64,000 nt of DNA from Craspedostauros australis (lineage: Eukaryota; Bacillariophyta; Bacillariophyceae; Mastogloiales; Achnanthaceae), in contig JAMXDE010000008.1 of NCBI GenBank assembly GCA_026770025.1, forward strand, positions 186,001-250,000. The letters run 5' to 3'. Below the pieces are notes generated by a model. It saw only the letters and a list, made by a program, of their open reading frames with translations. It was not told where the DNA came from and did no database searches. Positions 10,353 to 22,700 of this stretch are shown piece by piece (the stretch's first letter is position 1; every line of letters begins with the position of its first letter). Made by a program: the position numbers and the translations under genes.

Positions 10353-11109
10353 CGCGCCCAACCAATGTTCGTCGTATCAATGTTGCGCCACATTGTGCCT
10401 CTCTTTGCCATCGCGCGCATCATCGCACGCTGTATCTAATCCACATATGTGCTTCCATTTTGCGCCTTGCTTCCTTCGTCACATTCTTCTTCCCGCAGGT
10501 CCGATGCTTCGTTTTATAGCACTCGTGTGGCGCCCAGCCAGGCACCATGCGTACCACCAAGAGTGTGTCCGTCGACTATGGACTTGGTTGACAGATGCCG
10601 TGGTTGTTCCTGGGGTGTAAATTCCGGAAGATCGCAACGACAGACCGAATCCTGGACGAGGGTTCACGAAGCGCGGAAAGCAAAACCGAACCCTGAAACG
10701 TTTGCCAATGAGAACCCCAAAGACCAAGACGTCACAAGATACCCATTTGGCGCATCACAAAGCGAGGAACAAAAGCTGCCCTCTCTGTTGATGCTCCTTT
10801 CGCCCTCCTTCGTTGTGGAGGCGTCTGCTGATGTCTGTTGATGTCTGCTGATGCCTCCTGCGTTGCTCCTCACTGTTCCTTTCAGTTGGTTGCTGGTGGT
10901 TGGCTGTAGTGTGTTCCTTCCTTGTGACACACCATCCACAGCGACACGCCATCCACATGTCATCGACACACACGCACACACAGCCCTCAGCGACCACATG
11001 CCAGGTCGCGAAATACAGCTCATGTCTGCAGACCTACATTGCACATAAATACACACACACATACCAATACCCGTACACAAAGCAAAAAACGACTTTGGAC
11101 GCAGTCACC

Positions 11110-14100
11110 ATGCTATTCCAAGCCGCAACGATCCGTGCCCTGAGCACGGCAAGATCAGCCTCGGCAGCCTCTGCCCGGCGATTGGGCGCACGATCTCTGT
11201 CAACCGCGAACAAGGCTGTCGCCGCCAGCGCATTTCGTGATGGCTCGTCCTCCGGCGACAACGGCCACTGGTTTGCCGCCGCCAGCATCTTCGGTCTCGC
11301 GGCTGCAACCGCGGCAACGGCCAGCGACATCCATTCAACCAGCATGGAGGCAGCTGCCAAGGCCAAGGCAGCAGAGGCCATCAAGATCGACCCCAACTGT
11401 GGTACCCCGAAGGAGCGCGGCGAGCATTTGCAGCCTGAGTTCAACCACCCACCGCCACGCCCAGACCTCCCCACCTTCTCGATGGAAGAGGTGTCCGAGC
11501 ATTCTGAAGAAGGTGACATGTGGTACACATTCCGTGGCGGCGTCTACGATCTCAGCTTCTTCCTCAATGGTCACCCAGGTGGTGCTCCAGTAAGTGACGC
11601 GCAACGTTGGCGGGACGTCGAGGACACGCCCGAATTCATTTGTTTCGCTTTTGGCTTTTTAATGATGCAGAATGCGCGGTCTCTCCAAGGGTGCCAGGAT
11701 CTTCGGAGGATCGCAAAGAAGGCTCGTCTCCGTTTGTGGACTGTCACACTCCGGACAGAATGGTTGCAGCGACTACGCTCACACGTACGCACATCCATAC
11801 ATTCAGATGCACATCTCACATATTCTCCACATTTCACACTCAACTCCCAATTGATATAAATGCCTCGTGTCCTTCTTCCATGAAACATCACGGAACTATC
11901 GCTGACCACAGCGTCTCATGATGGCTGCAGGACAAGATTTGGAGCCATACTGGGAGGTCTACCGCCAGGTAAGAATGCCTACTGGTTCGCCTTTGATGCT
12001 CTGCTGTTCTCCGTCACATCGTCGTGTTGACACATCAACACGTCGGCAAGTCAGCATCACGTTCGTTCGTTTTGCTCACACCATCCGTTTGCATTCGTAC
12101 CTTCCCTTCTCTTCTTGGCTTTCTCTGCTGCTGGTTCGGTGGTCAAAACCGTTCGGGATCCATTCTGTGCATGCTCGCCGGGCAATCGAATCCAATTCAA
12201 CATTGCCATACTTTACTCTGCAGCATTTCCGAGGCCATGTGATCGATTGGATGGAGAAGGTAAGTTCAACATAGCCTGTTGCTGCAGAATGACAAATGCG
12301 GCATGGCTACATCCACGCCGAAGAGGAGCAACGGAGACGGATCAAATGCACGACCACAAAAGCGACAGGTATCAAACTGGCACACGACATCTCCCAATCA
12401 ACCCAACTCACATCACTCCGGCTGTGCCTCTCTTCCGTTCCTACATGTACGCTCATTGATTGCCATACAACTCCACCTCCCGGGTGCAGTACCGCATTGG
12501 TAACCTTCCTCAGGAGGAAGTGAAGAAGGCAGCCGACTTCGACTTCGGAGGTACGTGAATCATCTTTTGAACCTGCGAGTGTGTGTGCGTTTTTGTTTTC
12601 GTGACAAACGCGAGGCACCTGGCTCCACCATACTCGTATCATGCTTGGCGCTAACATGCTCCGCTTTCCGAAATATTCACCTCTTGCCTACTACTGCAGA
12701 CATGTTCGAGGACGATCCGGTTCGACACCCCGATTTGCTGGCTGCACAGCTCAAGCCCTTCAACGGCGAGCCACGCATCGACTTGCTGACGGACGACTAT
12801 ATCACGCCAAACGAGCTCTTCTACACTCGGTGCCACTTGGCAGTCCCCGACATCTGCCCGGAGGAGTACCGCTTGATCATCTCTGGAAAGGGAATCAAGA
12901 AACGCAAGTTCAAGCTGGAGGACCTGAAGAAGATGCCAAAGCATGAAGTCATCACCACCCTCCAGTGCGCTGGTAACCGTCGTGAGGACTTGCATGACCG
13001 CAACCACAAGATCTTCATCAGCCCGCATTGGGTGATCGGTGCCATGAGTACTGCAAAATGGGGCGGCGTCAAGCTCCGCGATGTGCTCAAGGAATGCGGC
13101 ATCGATGTCGACTCCATCGCACTTGGCGAGACGGAATTCCCACGAGGTGTGAAGCATATCCAGCTCGAAGGATACGATCAGGACGAGACTGGCTACACCT
13201 ACGGTGGTTCATTCCCCGTCGAGAAGGCCGTCGATCCGCTCGGAGAGGTCATCCTGGCGTATGAAATGAACGGCGACGATCTCCCTCGTGATCATGGATT
13301 CCCTGTTCGCATGATCATTCCAGGCCACGTCGGTGCACGACAGGTACGCATTCATCGATGTTGGTGGTGGAAGGTCTCTTGGTTCTGATTGTTCTTATTG
13401 CGAGACCTGATTGCAGAACGTACTGCGGGAGTGTACCGCTTCAATCGAACACACCAGCTCTGACAATTCACTCCGGTTTAATACTTCCCTTCTCCGTTTC
13501 TCTCGTTCATTTCTATTGCTCTCAACAACACAAACACAACACAACACAACATGCGAATCCACTTCGCCGATGATCACGACACCAACAGGTCAAGTGGCTG
13601 CACAAGATCCGATTGAGCAACGAACCATCCAAGAAGAGCTACCAATGCAAGAGCTACCTTGGCTTTGCACCCAATATCACGTTCGAGAAGGATCTCGCCG
13701 AGTGGCCACCGAAGCGCTTGGATCAGGGACCAATCATCCACGAGCAGCCCGTCACATCCTTCGTTTGCAACCCTCCACAGGTAAGTCCTTCGTTGTCGAC
13801 TGCAACTCAAACATGCGACCCTCTGTGCGCTCTTCGAACGGCCGAATCGAATCGAATGCCACGCATTGCTGCATCCTTTGCAACTCATCATTTGTTGTTT
13901 GTTGCCTTCCTCCTCAATCACGACCGTGGACAACACCATGATTGCGCTAACATTTTATCATACCATGCCATTCTATACCATGTCCTGTGGCTGCACGTAT
14001 AGAACGCGACCGTTGGAGCCAAGGACATGAAGGAGGTGTCCTTCAAGGGCGTGGCATGGTCAGGCGGTGGTCGCAAGATCGAACGTGTCGACGTTTCTAT

Positions 14101-14699
14101 CGACGGAGGCAAGAACTGGATTGCCGCCGAGCTGTTCAAACCAATCGACCAGAGATACAATCACCACTGGGCGTGGACTCAGTTCCACCAAACCGTGCCA
14201 TTGCCAAAGGAGATGCAGGAGAAGCTGCAGCGCGGCGAGAAGGTCGAGCTCGACATCGTTTCGAAGGCTCTGGATTCCGCATTCAATGTCCAGCCAGAGA
14301 GGATGGACCCATACTGGAATCCCCGTGGCATTGCCATCAACCACTGGTATCATGTGAAGGTACGTCGTCCATGTGCTGCATTCTTTATTGTCCGGTGTCA
14401 TGTCATTGGATACCTCGTATGTGTCTTTTCACATCGTCTCCGGCCAACCGAAAAACAAATTACTAACCCTTCCTCACTCTGCGTTCACATCGACCTTCAT
14501 CTTGCAGACCGAGCTGGATCCAAGTCTCAACAAGGGCGAAATTAAGCGCCACGTGCTCGAGAAGAACTTCCCCAACACACCATCGGGCGGGAAGTTCGAG
14601 CGTGCATGGGGCATGGCAGGGTGGTACCTTGATCCTGAACACCAGAATGACCCAAAGATGGCGAAGGGCATGCAGAAGACAAATTGGAAAGAGGTTTAG
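11110..14699 (+). CDS. SUOX: Sulfite oxidase, cytochrome b5 plus molybdopterin type (8 exons)
   Basis: Exons 11110-11589, 11912-11968, 12224-12259, 12490-12550, 12700-13343, 13589-13780, 14003-14359 and 14508-14699 join without frame breaks into 672 aa; all seven introns are GT-AG. The Arg/Ser/Ala-rich N-terminus followed by a hydrophobic stretch (WFAAASIFGLAAATAATA) looks like a bipartite mitochondrial intermembrane-space signal. A cytochrome b5 domain carries both heme histidines, in HPGG (about 155) and YRQHF (about 180). The molybdopterin domain has LQCAGNRR with the Mo-ligand Cys near 301, then the dimerisation domain (GVAWSGGGRKIERVDVSIDG). The enzyme oxidises sulfite to sulfate and passes electrons to cytochrome c. 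Animal-like architecture; the plant peroxisomal enzyme lacks the b5 domain. Exons 2 and 3 are only 57 and 36 nt. Confidence 0.93.
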
Positions 14700-15747
14700 A
14701 GTAGTGAACAATCCGTAACCATGAACATTGCCCGATGCTTCACGTTTGGCGACGCTCAATACTCAAACGATACGAACATGTAGAAGTAAACTAAAGTGAA
14801 ATTCCCTATGGAGCAACAATCAGACATATTCTTCAAATCTGTGCCAGTGCCGCTGCTGTTGGAGCGTTGCACATGGCCCATGCGGTGAGCCAGAGGCAAC
14901 AGCCCCGCCGTTGCCGACGGAAACCTGCTCATTCCAAATTCAGCAAGTTCTAACGTTGCAGGCTAGCGTCGCAAGTGCATCCGTTGCGACGTGCGACAAG
15001 TCTCGGTGCACGTCGATAAAAGCTCCACCGAGATCTCCTGACTCGCAACAACAGAGCCGACAGTTGTGATGGTGCACTAACAGAATTGAAGCAAGAGCCG
15101 ATCAGATAATCGAAGTAGTCAAAAACGTGAACCGAAAGAAGGAAACAGGATTATCGTCTGTCCGCCATACGTGCTAAGATTCGAATTGCTCTGATATTTG
15201 GTTTCTCACAGATTCTGTCGTATTCTTGCGCGACTCTGATCATGGTCACAGGCATTCGCGTGCTTGAGTTTCCAGCTTGTCAAGTACATGTAGTTGTAGT
15301 CGTACTGGTGGTTGAACTCCTTGCTCGTATTCCAACTTACGAGCTACGAGTACCCCCGCTTGCTCCAACCTTCCCTCTTAACTCATTTCAACGTTCAGCT
15401 TGCCTCGCATCTGAATTAGAGCAGCACAAACACTGCATGATTTACTGCAAAGCGTGAGTCGAAGAGAGAGAGAGAGAGAGGTTGAGTCGAACCACCATGC
15501 CAATGGGAGAACAGAATGGGGTGAAGTAGAGTGTAATATTATAATAGTAATAAAAAGACAAGAGTGCCGCGAAGATGCAGCCATATATGCTCATGCCTCG
15601 CATGCATGCATACTTTTCCACTCATATGGCACTACTAATACTCTACTCGTATATGCAACTCGTTTGGAGGGCTGCGTGTGTTCAAAAGACATGGTCCATC
15701 AGCGGACATGCCATGGAATCATTGTCTGCCAAAATGCGATCAAAGTC
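14700..15747. other. Intergenic, no gene seen
   Basis: About 1 kb between convergent genes. A (GA)n run of nine units lies at about 15464-15481. ORFs around 15454-15900 are mostly antisense or chance. No RNA gene recognised. Confidence 0.45.
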
Positions 15748-16569
15748 TTAACCTGTGTACTGGCTTGGTGGTTGATCAAAGGCATTGGTCTTCTGTCTCC
15801 AAATCATCATCTTCCGCAAGAAGCTCGACTTCAAGGATCTTGCAGCATCTTCCTGGCGTTGATGCAAGCGAAACGAAGAAGGAAACGAGGATGTGAATGA
15901 GGAAGTTCTGAGTTGCTTCTCCTCCATCGTCTCGGATACCTGCCTTGCCGAGACTAGCATCGCGGCAGAGGCACCTCCCAACGGAGGCTGGTGGCAGGTT
16001 GGCGTGGCAGCACTCTCGGAACTTTCGAATTCATCGGAGGCAAGTCGGACCTCGTCCATGGTGGGACAAGGAAATCGACACAGCTGAACGTCCTCCGCTG
16101 GGAGCGATGGGCACGGCGACGGGTGGCAGGGGTTGCAACCTGCTGCCGAGGGCATCAGCTCATCGAGTTGATGGGCACCGATACGGGTGAACTTCTTGAT
16201 TCTGCGCACCTGCATGCGAATCTTCGTGCTTGATCGGTATCGTTCCGAGAGAGCGTCTCGCATCATAGTGCCGATCTTTATCCTTGCTGCACGCTCTTCC
16301 ATTTCGTACCAAGTACCTTCGTCGAACTTAACGAAAGCTGCCACGCCCACGTTGGATGCCTTCACGATCTCAACGATCTCAGAAACGACGTTGCTCTTTT
16401 GCGTCTTGTCTGCGGCTGCCATGTAAGCATTGCGCTTCATCTCGACGATGCAAGCAAGCCTCTTGTTCCCAGTAGACGATGAACACTTGAATCCTCTGCC
16501 AATGAGCACTGTGTGCGGACTGGGGCTGTACGTGTTGGGGAGAATCGATTTTGCATTCGCGACCATCAT
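15748..16569 (-). CDS. DUF6824-domain protein, 273 aa
   Basis: Residues about 15-115 match the DUF6824 pattern found in large numbers in diatoms: HTVLIGRG, then GNKRL, a Lys-rich IVEIVKAS segment, FVKFDEGTWYE and RIKIGTMMRDAL. The remaining 150 residues are disordered and rich in Ser, Pro and Cys (CNPCHPSPCPSLP). Function of the domain is unknown; its basic, helical character suggests nucleic-acid binding, which is inference. The frame starts with two adjacent Met codons at 16569. It lies upstream of, and on the same strand as, the transposase at 17.7 kb but appears unrelated to it. Family membership is a strong marker that the DNA is from a diatom or near relative. Confidence 0.8.
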   Translation of the reverse strand: MMVANAKSILPNTYSPSPHTVLIGRGFKCSSSTGNKRLACIVEMKRNAYMAAADKTQKSNVVSEIVEIVKASNVGVAAFVKFDEGTWYEMEERAARIKIGTMMRDALSERYRSSTKIRMQVRRIKKFTRIGAHQLDELMPSAAGCNPCHPSPCPSLPAEDVQLCRFPCPTMDEVRLASDEFESSESAATPTCHQPPLGGASAAMLVSARQVSETMEEKQLRTSSFTSSFPSSFRLHQRQEDAARSLKSSFLRKMMIWRQKTNAFDQPPSQYTG

Positions 16570-17709
16570 GTGCTTGCCGCTGCTTCGTGTGTGTTTTCTC
16601 TTTCTTGTCGATGATGGTCGTGCCGATGCTGTTGGTAGTCTGGTGTTGATGTTGATGCTGGTGAAGAGTGATTGAGCTGAGGTTTTTGGCTTGATTTTCT
16701 TTTTTGAGATGATCTGCTTGTTTAGACCAATTGGTGTGCTTCCTTCGAAGCATTGTCCATGTCTTGTCCTGTGCTGTGCATGGTGGTCTGCACTCGTAGA
16801 GAGGTAGGTAGAGTTTCGTGATGTCCCCTTGCGAAGATGTGTGTTTCGATGTGCATTTCCCTTGCTTCATGCAGCGAGCTGTCATCATGATCTTGGAGCA
16901 AAATGTTCGTGTCATGTTCCCATCGCGCAGCACCACCTTCGCGTAGCAGTTTGGCTGATCGCAAGCACTTTCCGCGATTTTATCATCGCGGAATGGCAAT
17001 CGGAATTCGTTGAAGGTGGATACCTTTGACTTCCAACATCGTTGATCACGAAACACACGCAACAGGCGAACCCAAGCGTTCGTCACAAACGGCAGAACAG
17101 AAACACAATGTCCAACTCAACTACTCTACTCTACTCTACTCTACTCTACTCTACTCTACGACGCAGAAACAACTGGCCATACCCATGCATAGAGCAGCCA
17201 TGGGCATAGGACGCATCGTGTTATCCTTCTCTCCCTTGTTTCCTCCTTGAAACTTTTTGCTCTCGCGAAAAGCGTAGGAGTGTCCGGCAGAGATGTCCTA
17301 GCTGAGCATCTCACTTCTTCTTCCTTGTCTTCTTGCTCTGCCGGTTGAATACACTTCGCATCAGAGGTATTGTGCGACAATGCATTCTCGTCGTACCTCA
17401 CGATAGGAGAAAACTTGCTGTCGGATGATGCATGCACCGATGCTTCATGTCTCGATAGTGACCGTCCATCGTTTCGTGAACAATTTCACCGGCCAAGTTG
17501 GTGGGAATGTGGGTTCACAGGGAGCCATGGTAATATATATAATTTCCCTCAGGTCTAAAAACAAAGACCCAACGGGATTCATTCGAATTGGCAACCACAC
17601 AAACAAAAAATGACAACAACGACAGGCAAAATGGGCCTCCTGCGCGATGCATTGTTCCTGCGTGTACAACCAATTACTCTGCTCTGCTCTACTTGCTTAG
17701 TCTGTCTCT
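16570..17709. other. Intergenic with pentanucleotide microsatellite
   Basis: About 1.1 kb. A long minus-strand ORF (16379-17086) overlaps the DUF6824 gene out of frame and has no domain. A CTACT pentanucleotide microsatellite lies at 17121-17159. The left end of the DNA transposon at 17.7 kb should lie in the right part but no terminal repeat was identified by eye. Confidence 0.45.
17121..17159. repeat. (CTACT)n microsatellite
   Basis: About eight perfect pentanucleotide units read directly. Confidence 0.85.
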
Positions 17710-18693
17710 CTAGTAACTGACTTGGAAAGGCTGGAAGAAGCCCTCATCAATGGACAGCTGTGTGATCATGGCAACCACCTTGAACACTGTCTTGTGAAGC
17801 TTCATGTTGTGGCGAAATGGTTCATACAAGATCTTCCATTTCTTGAAGAGACGATTGATGGTTTCGTGTCTTGCTCTTGCTTGCTTCTTGCCGTCCCTGT
17901 CTGCGTGAGTAACGTAGTCCCTTGGTTTGCGTACGAGAGGGCCGCCGTACCCTCCGTCCGCTTCCACCATTTCGCCAGGAGCAAGTTTCCCCGCGAGCGA
18001 ACGGTTGAAGATCTTTTGGTCAGGCCATTCACCACAAGGGAATGGACCATGGCACCAAACGATGTCACCAGTTTGAATGCAAATCGCCACCTCGTACTGC
18101 AGACCAGCGCCCTTGTATTTGTGACTGTACCACTTCTTCGAAAAGGGCTGAGGTTCGAGGATGCGAAAGTCAGTCCCATCCACCGTGACTTTGCACGTTC
18201 GCTGTTTGTCATTCTTCAAGCGATTCCTCCATTTAATCTGTTGTACAAATTAGCGACAGCATAAGTATTCAAAAAGGTGATGTGAGTTGTCGTTATGTAA
18301 GTGTTATCATGAGATGTATCAATCGGAAGGGTGTTCTGCACTTACCACGCCTTTGTATCCCTTCTGAACTTCATCCATCAGAAGCCAAATCCACTTCTTT
18401 AGCGTTTTGGGGTCTGCAGACATCTTCGATGACAGCGCAAGAACACAATCGTAGTGTTGCAAGAAGTACAAGGTCCAATACAAATGCTTGGGATGACATT
18501 TTGGTACACCACGAGCATAGCTCCACATAACTAGGCACATGCGCGGAGAAAGCCCATACAGAGAGATAAATTTCGTTTGTGTTGCTGGTTTCGCTGGGTC
18601 ATATGATGCATTATGCCCCACAATGTCCAATCCGATTCTGGTATTGTCTTTCAAGTCGTAGCGCTTTGATTGATTGTTCCGCAAGTGCGCCAT
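17710..18693 (-). CDS. DDE-superfamily (PIF/Harbinger-like, DDE_Tnp_4) transposase, 2 exons
   Basis: Exon 1 is 18346-18693 and exon 2 is 17710-18237, joined in phase 0 across a 108-nt intron (GTAAGT...CAACAG), giving 291 aa. The N-terminal 116 residues are helical (FISLYGLSPRMCLVMWSY; SADPKTLKKWIWLLMDEV). The catalytic half shows the triad in order: Asp in TVDGTDFRI, Asp in VEADGGYGG, Glu in ARHETINRLFKKWKIL. No stop or frameshift is seen, so the gene could be functional. It catalyses cut-and-paste transposition of its element. The plus-strand gene at 29.6-31.3 kb may be its divergent partner, with the Copia element inserted between them. Harbinger transposases are usually longer, so part of the N-terminus could be missing. 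Confidence 0.85.
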
Positions 18694-19022
18694 GTCACAG
18701 CCAAAAGCAGCAGAGTGTGGCGTTGTGTGGCAAACAACAAAGGGTTCGTGTGAGGTTGTGTTTCAGGTCGCTGCGCTTTGTCTCGGTCCGTCAAGCTCTG
18801 CGCACCACAACATGTCACCACACAAACAAACATCCATCACAAAACTCACCATGATGCTTGTTGCAAGCGATGTTGCTTTTCGTTTGTTCGATCAGTTGGT
18901 CTGCAGCTCGTTGCTGCAACTGCACTGCTGTTGCCTCCTCCTTTTACTGTTGTTGTTGTTTATACTGATGCTACTGATGGAGTTGATATCACTGCGGACG
19001 GTACTGTGATGTTGTTGTTATC
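18694..19022. other. Left flank of Copia insertion, upstream of transposase
   Basis: About 330 bases between the transposase ATG and the Copia LTR. Short TTG/GTT runs near 18900-19020. Ends in the target-site copy TTATC at 19018-19022. Confidence 0.5.
19018..19022. repeat. Target-site duplication, left copy (TTATC)
   Basis: TTATC directly precedes the left LTR and is repeated directly after the right LTR at 28173-28177. Confidence 0.85.
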
Positions 19023-19709
19023 AGTTAGGATTCGTGCGTAGGCGTCGCGAATCGGTGGAGAATGCCTCGTGAATCTGCCGGCTTCGGGATAGCCGTGTGA
19101 TGCAGTTCAAGAGAGGTGTGCTGTTTGAATAGTTATAACTTGTAACGATGAGAAGTAGAGTGCTTTGTAGCTAATCCTAGTCCGTTATTATGAGTTAGCT
19201 TATTGGTGTTAGTAGGGTGAAGAAACGATGCCACACAACTTGGCGAGACCCTGCACTGATGCACTTGATTCAGTGCAACAGAGTAGACAGTCAATACAGT
19301 ACCTTGCTCTCCGCACATGTAGTTACACTGCAGTGTAGGTCATGACAATCAGTGGTGACGGTCATGAAGCAGTGGCTGTGGCTGAAGCTGACACTCGGAT
19401 TCCATTGCTTGAGTTGAAGCAAGTTGGATACGCATGCTGAGACCACGGTGGTAGTGTGGTGGTCATCAGCAATGAAGGAATCGAGATAAGTTTTAGTAAG
19501 GAGGATCTGAAGAGCATATAGTTCCCAGGTGGGGTGTGAGTCAGGTCGGTCAGGTTTGAGTCATGATGGATTCGTGAATGGAGGAGAGAAAGGAGGAGAA
19601 AAAGGTTTGGTGGTCAATCAAGTCGGAAGATTTCGCGCCAAAACAGGAATTTCTCCCATCGGGTTGATACCGTGTTCGGTACTAGTCTGTCCCTCATTGA
19701 ATCTCAACT
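19023..19709 (-). repeat. Copia 3' LTR (left copy)
   Basis: 687 bp, beginning AGTTAGGATTC and ending ATCTCAACT on the plus strand. Bounded outside by TTATC and inside by the polypurine tract. Small ORFs within it (61 and 65 codons in the right copy) are chance. Confidence 0.93.
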
Positions 19710-19718
19710 CTCCCTCTC
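19710..19718 (-). other. Polypurine tract of Copia element
   Basis: On the minus strand GAGAGGGAG lies immediately before the 3' LTR, where plus-strand DNA synthesis is primed. Confidence 0.65.
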
Positions 19719-19792
19719 AGTGTTGGGTCGTGATTGGAGTTGTGGTATCGATGAAAACTTCATCCTTCGTTGTTGTTTGTTGTTGTTGGTTA

Positions 19793-22700
19793 TTACCAAC
19801 CCATGATCTTGAATCGCAGGTATTCGAAGACTGCGATGGACAGTCCTTTGGTGAAGATGTCGGCCAGTTGCTCCGGTGTTGCGATGTGCTGGATGTAGAT
19901 GAACCCTGCCTTGACCCAGTACCAAAAGAAGTGCCACTTAGTCAGGAAGTGCTTGGTGCGCGCGGTTGGTTGATGATTGGTAGCAAGGGAAATGCAGGCT
20001 TGGTTGTCCTCAAACACCGTGCACTGGAGGTTGGTGTGCAGTGGCATGGTGGTGCCGGCATTGTTGATGACTTGGCGGATGAGCTGTTGAATGGGAATCA
20101 GCGTGCGCATTGCGAGAGAGAGAGCGGCGTACTCGGACTCCATCGTAGATAGAGCAATCTCAGTTTGGAGTTTGGACTTCCAAATGAGGGGGCACCCTCC
20201 CAGCGTAATGAGGTAGCCAGTGCGCGACTTGACTGAGACGGGGTCCTTGCTGTCTTCTCGTCCGTAGAGTCCTGCGAAGTCTGCATCCACGTAGCACTTG
20301 AGATCAAGCTGCCCGGTGGGACGCACGATGGTACCCTTGTCCTCAGTGTGCTTGAGATAGCGCATGATGCGCTTGACGGCCTTGGCGTGTGAGCGGCGAG
20401 GGTCACTTCCGAAGCGAGCGACTTGGGAGACTGCGAATGCCAGGTCGGGGCGAGTGTTGGTCGTGAGATACAACAGCATGCCGACGACGGAGCGGTAGTT
20501 CCATGGTTCGTTCATGGGAGGCTCATGCTTGCATTGTCCCAGTGCGAGCTGCGTAGTTGGTACGGGGCACGGACTGCAGTTCGTCATCTTCGTAGTGGCG
20601 AGGATCTTCTTGATTAGTCCTGGTTGGCGGAGATGGACCGTGTCTGCTTTTGGATCACGGCTGAGCTCGATTCCCAGGAACTCGGTGAAGCTTCCTTCTT
20701 GGGTGAGCTCAAAGCCGAGGTCGCGCATTGATTTGATGAAGTCGTCGGCGGCTTGCTTGGTCTTGGAGGCGATGCCCGCATCGTCAACGTAGAGGACGAT
20801 CATGATGTCCTTCTTGATGAACAAGCACTGCTCTTGGTCGCAGGCCTTGAAGCCGATCGTAGTGAGGGCTCGGATGAGGTGTTCATACCAGAGGCGAGGA
20901 GCAATCGTCAAGCCGTACAGGCTCTTGCGGAGCTTGAGGCAGGTGTCGGGACCCTTCGTTGATTTGAATCCACGAGGGAGATGAAGGTAGACTGGCTTGT
21001 GGATGGATGCTTGCACGAAAGCGTTCGTGAAGTCGATGGACGTTGTTGTCCAACCCATGACGATGGAAGTGCTGAGGAAGATGCGGACGGATGACCATGC
21101 GACGACTGGTGCGTAGGTGGAGGAGTCCTCTTGCATGAGGTCTCCACGGCAACACCAGCGTCCCTTGTATTTCTTGATGGTTCCGTCGGGGAGGCGCTTG
21201 CGGCGAAAGACCCAGGTTCCTGGAAAGATGCGATCGTTCTTGATGTCGATCTTCTTCACTTCCTCCCACGTGCCCTTTTTCGTGAGATCTCGAATCTCCT
21301 TTTCGGCGGCTTGCATCCACTCGTCTTTGTTGTCGTCGCGAATGGCTTCGTCGAAGGAGAGAGTATCCGGGTCGGTGTTGGATGCCTTGTACACCGAGGT
21401 GCGTTCGGCGATCTCCAAGTCGCCACCTGCGGCAAAGTAGCTGATCATGCGATTATCGACGTAGGTGGGGTAGTTTGTTGCATCCTTCTGTGGCTCGATG
21501 ATTGCGACAGAGTAGGCATGCTGTTCGATGTTCGCCCATGTAGTTGGTGGAATGCACTTCGCTGTGTCGAGGATGAACGACGGGTTGATGTCGAGCGTGG
21601 ATGACGAGTCGATGTCGAGCATGGATCCTTTGTTGGCGGAGCGAGTCGCTGGGGCCGAAGTGAGTGGCGCCGTGTTCGACTCAATCATGCCTTGGACGAA
21701 TTGCTCAATCTCGTATTCGCTTGGAAGTGGCCACGGTCCTGGTCGGATCGTCGTCACTTGGCGACGGAGTAGCTCGAATGCGAGACGGTAATGATGATTT
21801 TCGATCATCGCATTCCACACGGAGCGAGTCCTTTGGACGAACGCTTCTGCGTTGTACGCAGATTTGGGTGGAAGGTACCCTTGGTTCATCAAATGTTCGG
21901 GGTCTTGGTAGTACCATGGCCCTGATTTGGCCTTGGACATGAAGTCGAGAGCGTCGAAGTGGGGTTCCATCGTGCCAGTACTGATGAAGGTGCTCAGCTT
22001 CTCCACGAATTGCTCGACGGCGTGGTCAGTGGCCAGTCGGAGGAGGTCTTCGTTGAGAAAGACGCTGTTGAGGTCTTTCTCGAAATGGTCCTCCATGTCC
22101 GAGTGAAAGTTGTTGTACGTCTCCTGAAATGGAGTCGCTCCTTCCTCGGTCATGTTGTCGGGGTCCGGTTGCCACCAGTCAGCCATGTTGATGCTTGCTT
22201 CTTCTACTTCAGCCGCCTTTGGAGCGAACGTTGGGAGGACGACGTTGGTTGGCTGTGGATTCAAGGTGTTGAATCGACCTCGGAGTCTGCGCAACAAGTA
22301 GTGAGCGTCCACCTTGAATTGGTGTAGATCGATGGAGAGAGAGTCGCTACCTTTGCGTTGGAGAGGTTCGATTGTATGTAAGCAATCGACGATAGCTTGT
22401 GAGAATGTGATGATCGATGATGAGTCGGGGTGCAGTTCCCTGGGTGTTGCGGCCTGTTCGATCTCTTCCAAGGTAGCTACTGCAGGGCAGAAGTAGTAAT
22501 CATCGGTGTCTTCGTCGTCCAGCCAGGCTGCTTTGCCTCCCATACGTGCGTACGTGAATCGCTTTGGTTGTTTGCGAATTCTCGTGCTTTGAGGTCTTTC
22601 TGGCGTTGGCTCAGACTTAGGTATCATGGGTGGCGTGGAGCTCGTCTGAATTGGCGTCGGAGCTGGAAGTGGTAATGGAGTTGCTAATTCCAATGTTGGT

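Larger units (their letters stand above)
9235..11109. other. Divergent intergenic region between GST copy 2 and sulfite oxidase
   Basis: About 1.9 kb with no convincing gene. Contains GTGAGTTGTGAT tandem units at about 9500-9555 and a (GA)n microsatellite at about 10319-10350. Promoters of both flanking genes should be here. Short ORFs are composition-driven. Confidence 0.45.

Noticed and set aside
10900-11109. Upstream extension of the sulfite oxidase start
   Set aside because: The frame is open but encodes His/Thr repeats; Met at 11110 starts a good mitochondrial leader.
16379-17086. 235-codon minus-strand ORF
   Set aside because: Overlaps the DUF6824 gene out of frame and has a His/Gln/Thr-rich second half; a few Cys pairs in the first half are not enough to support a gene.
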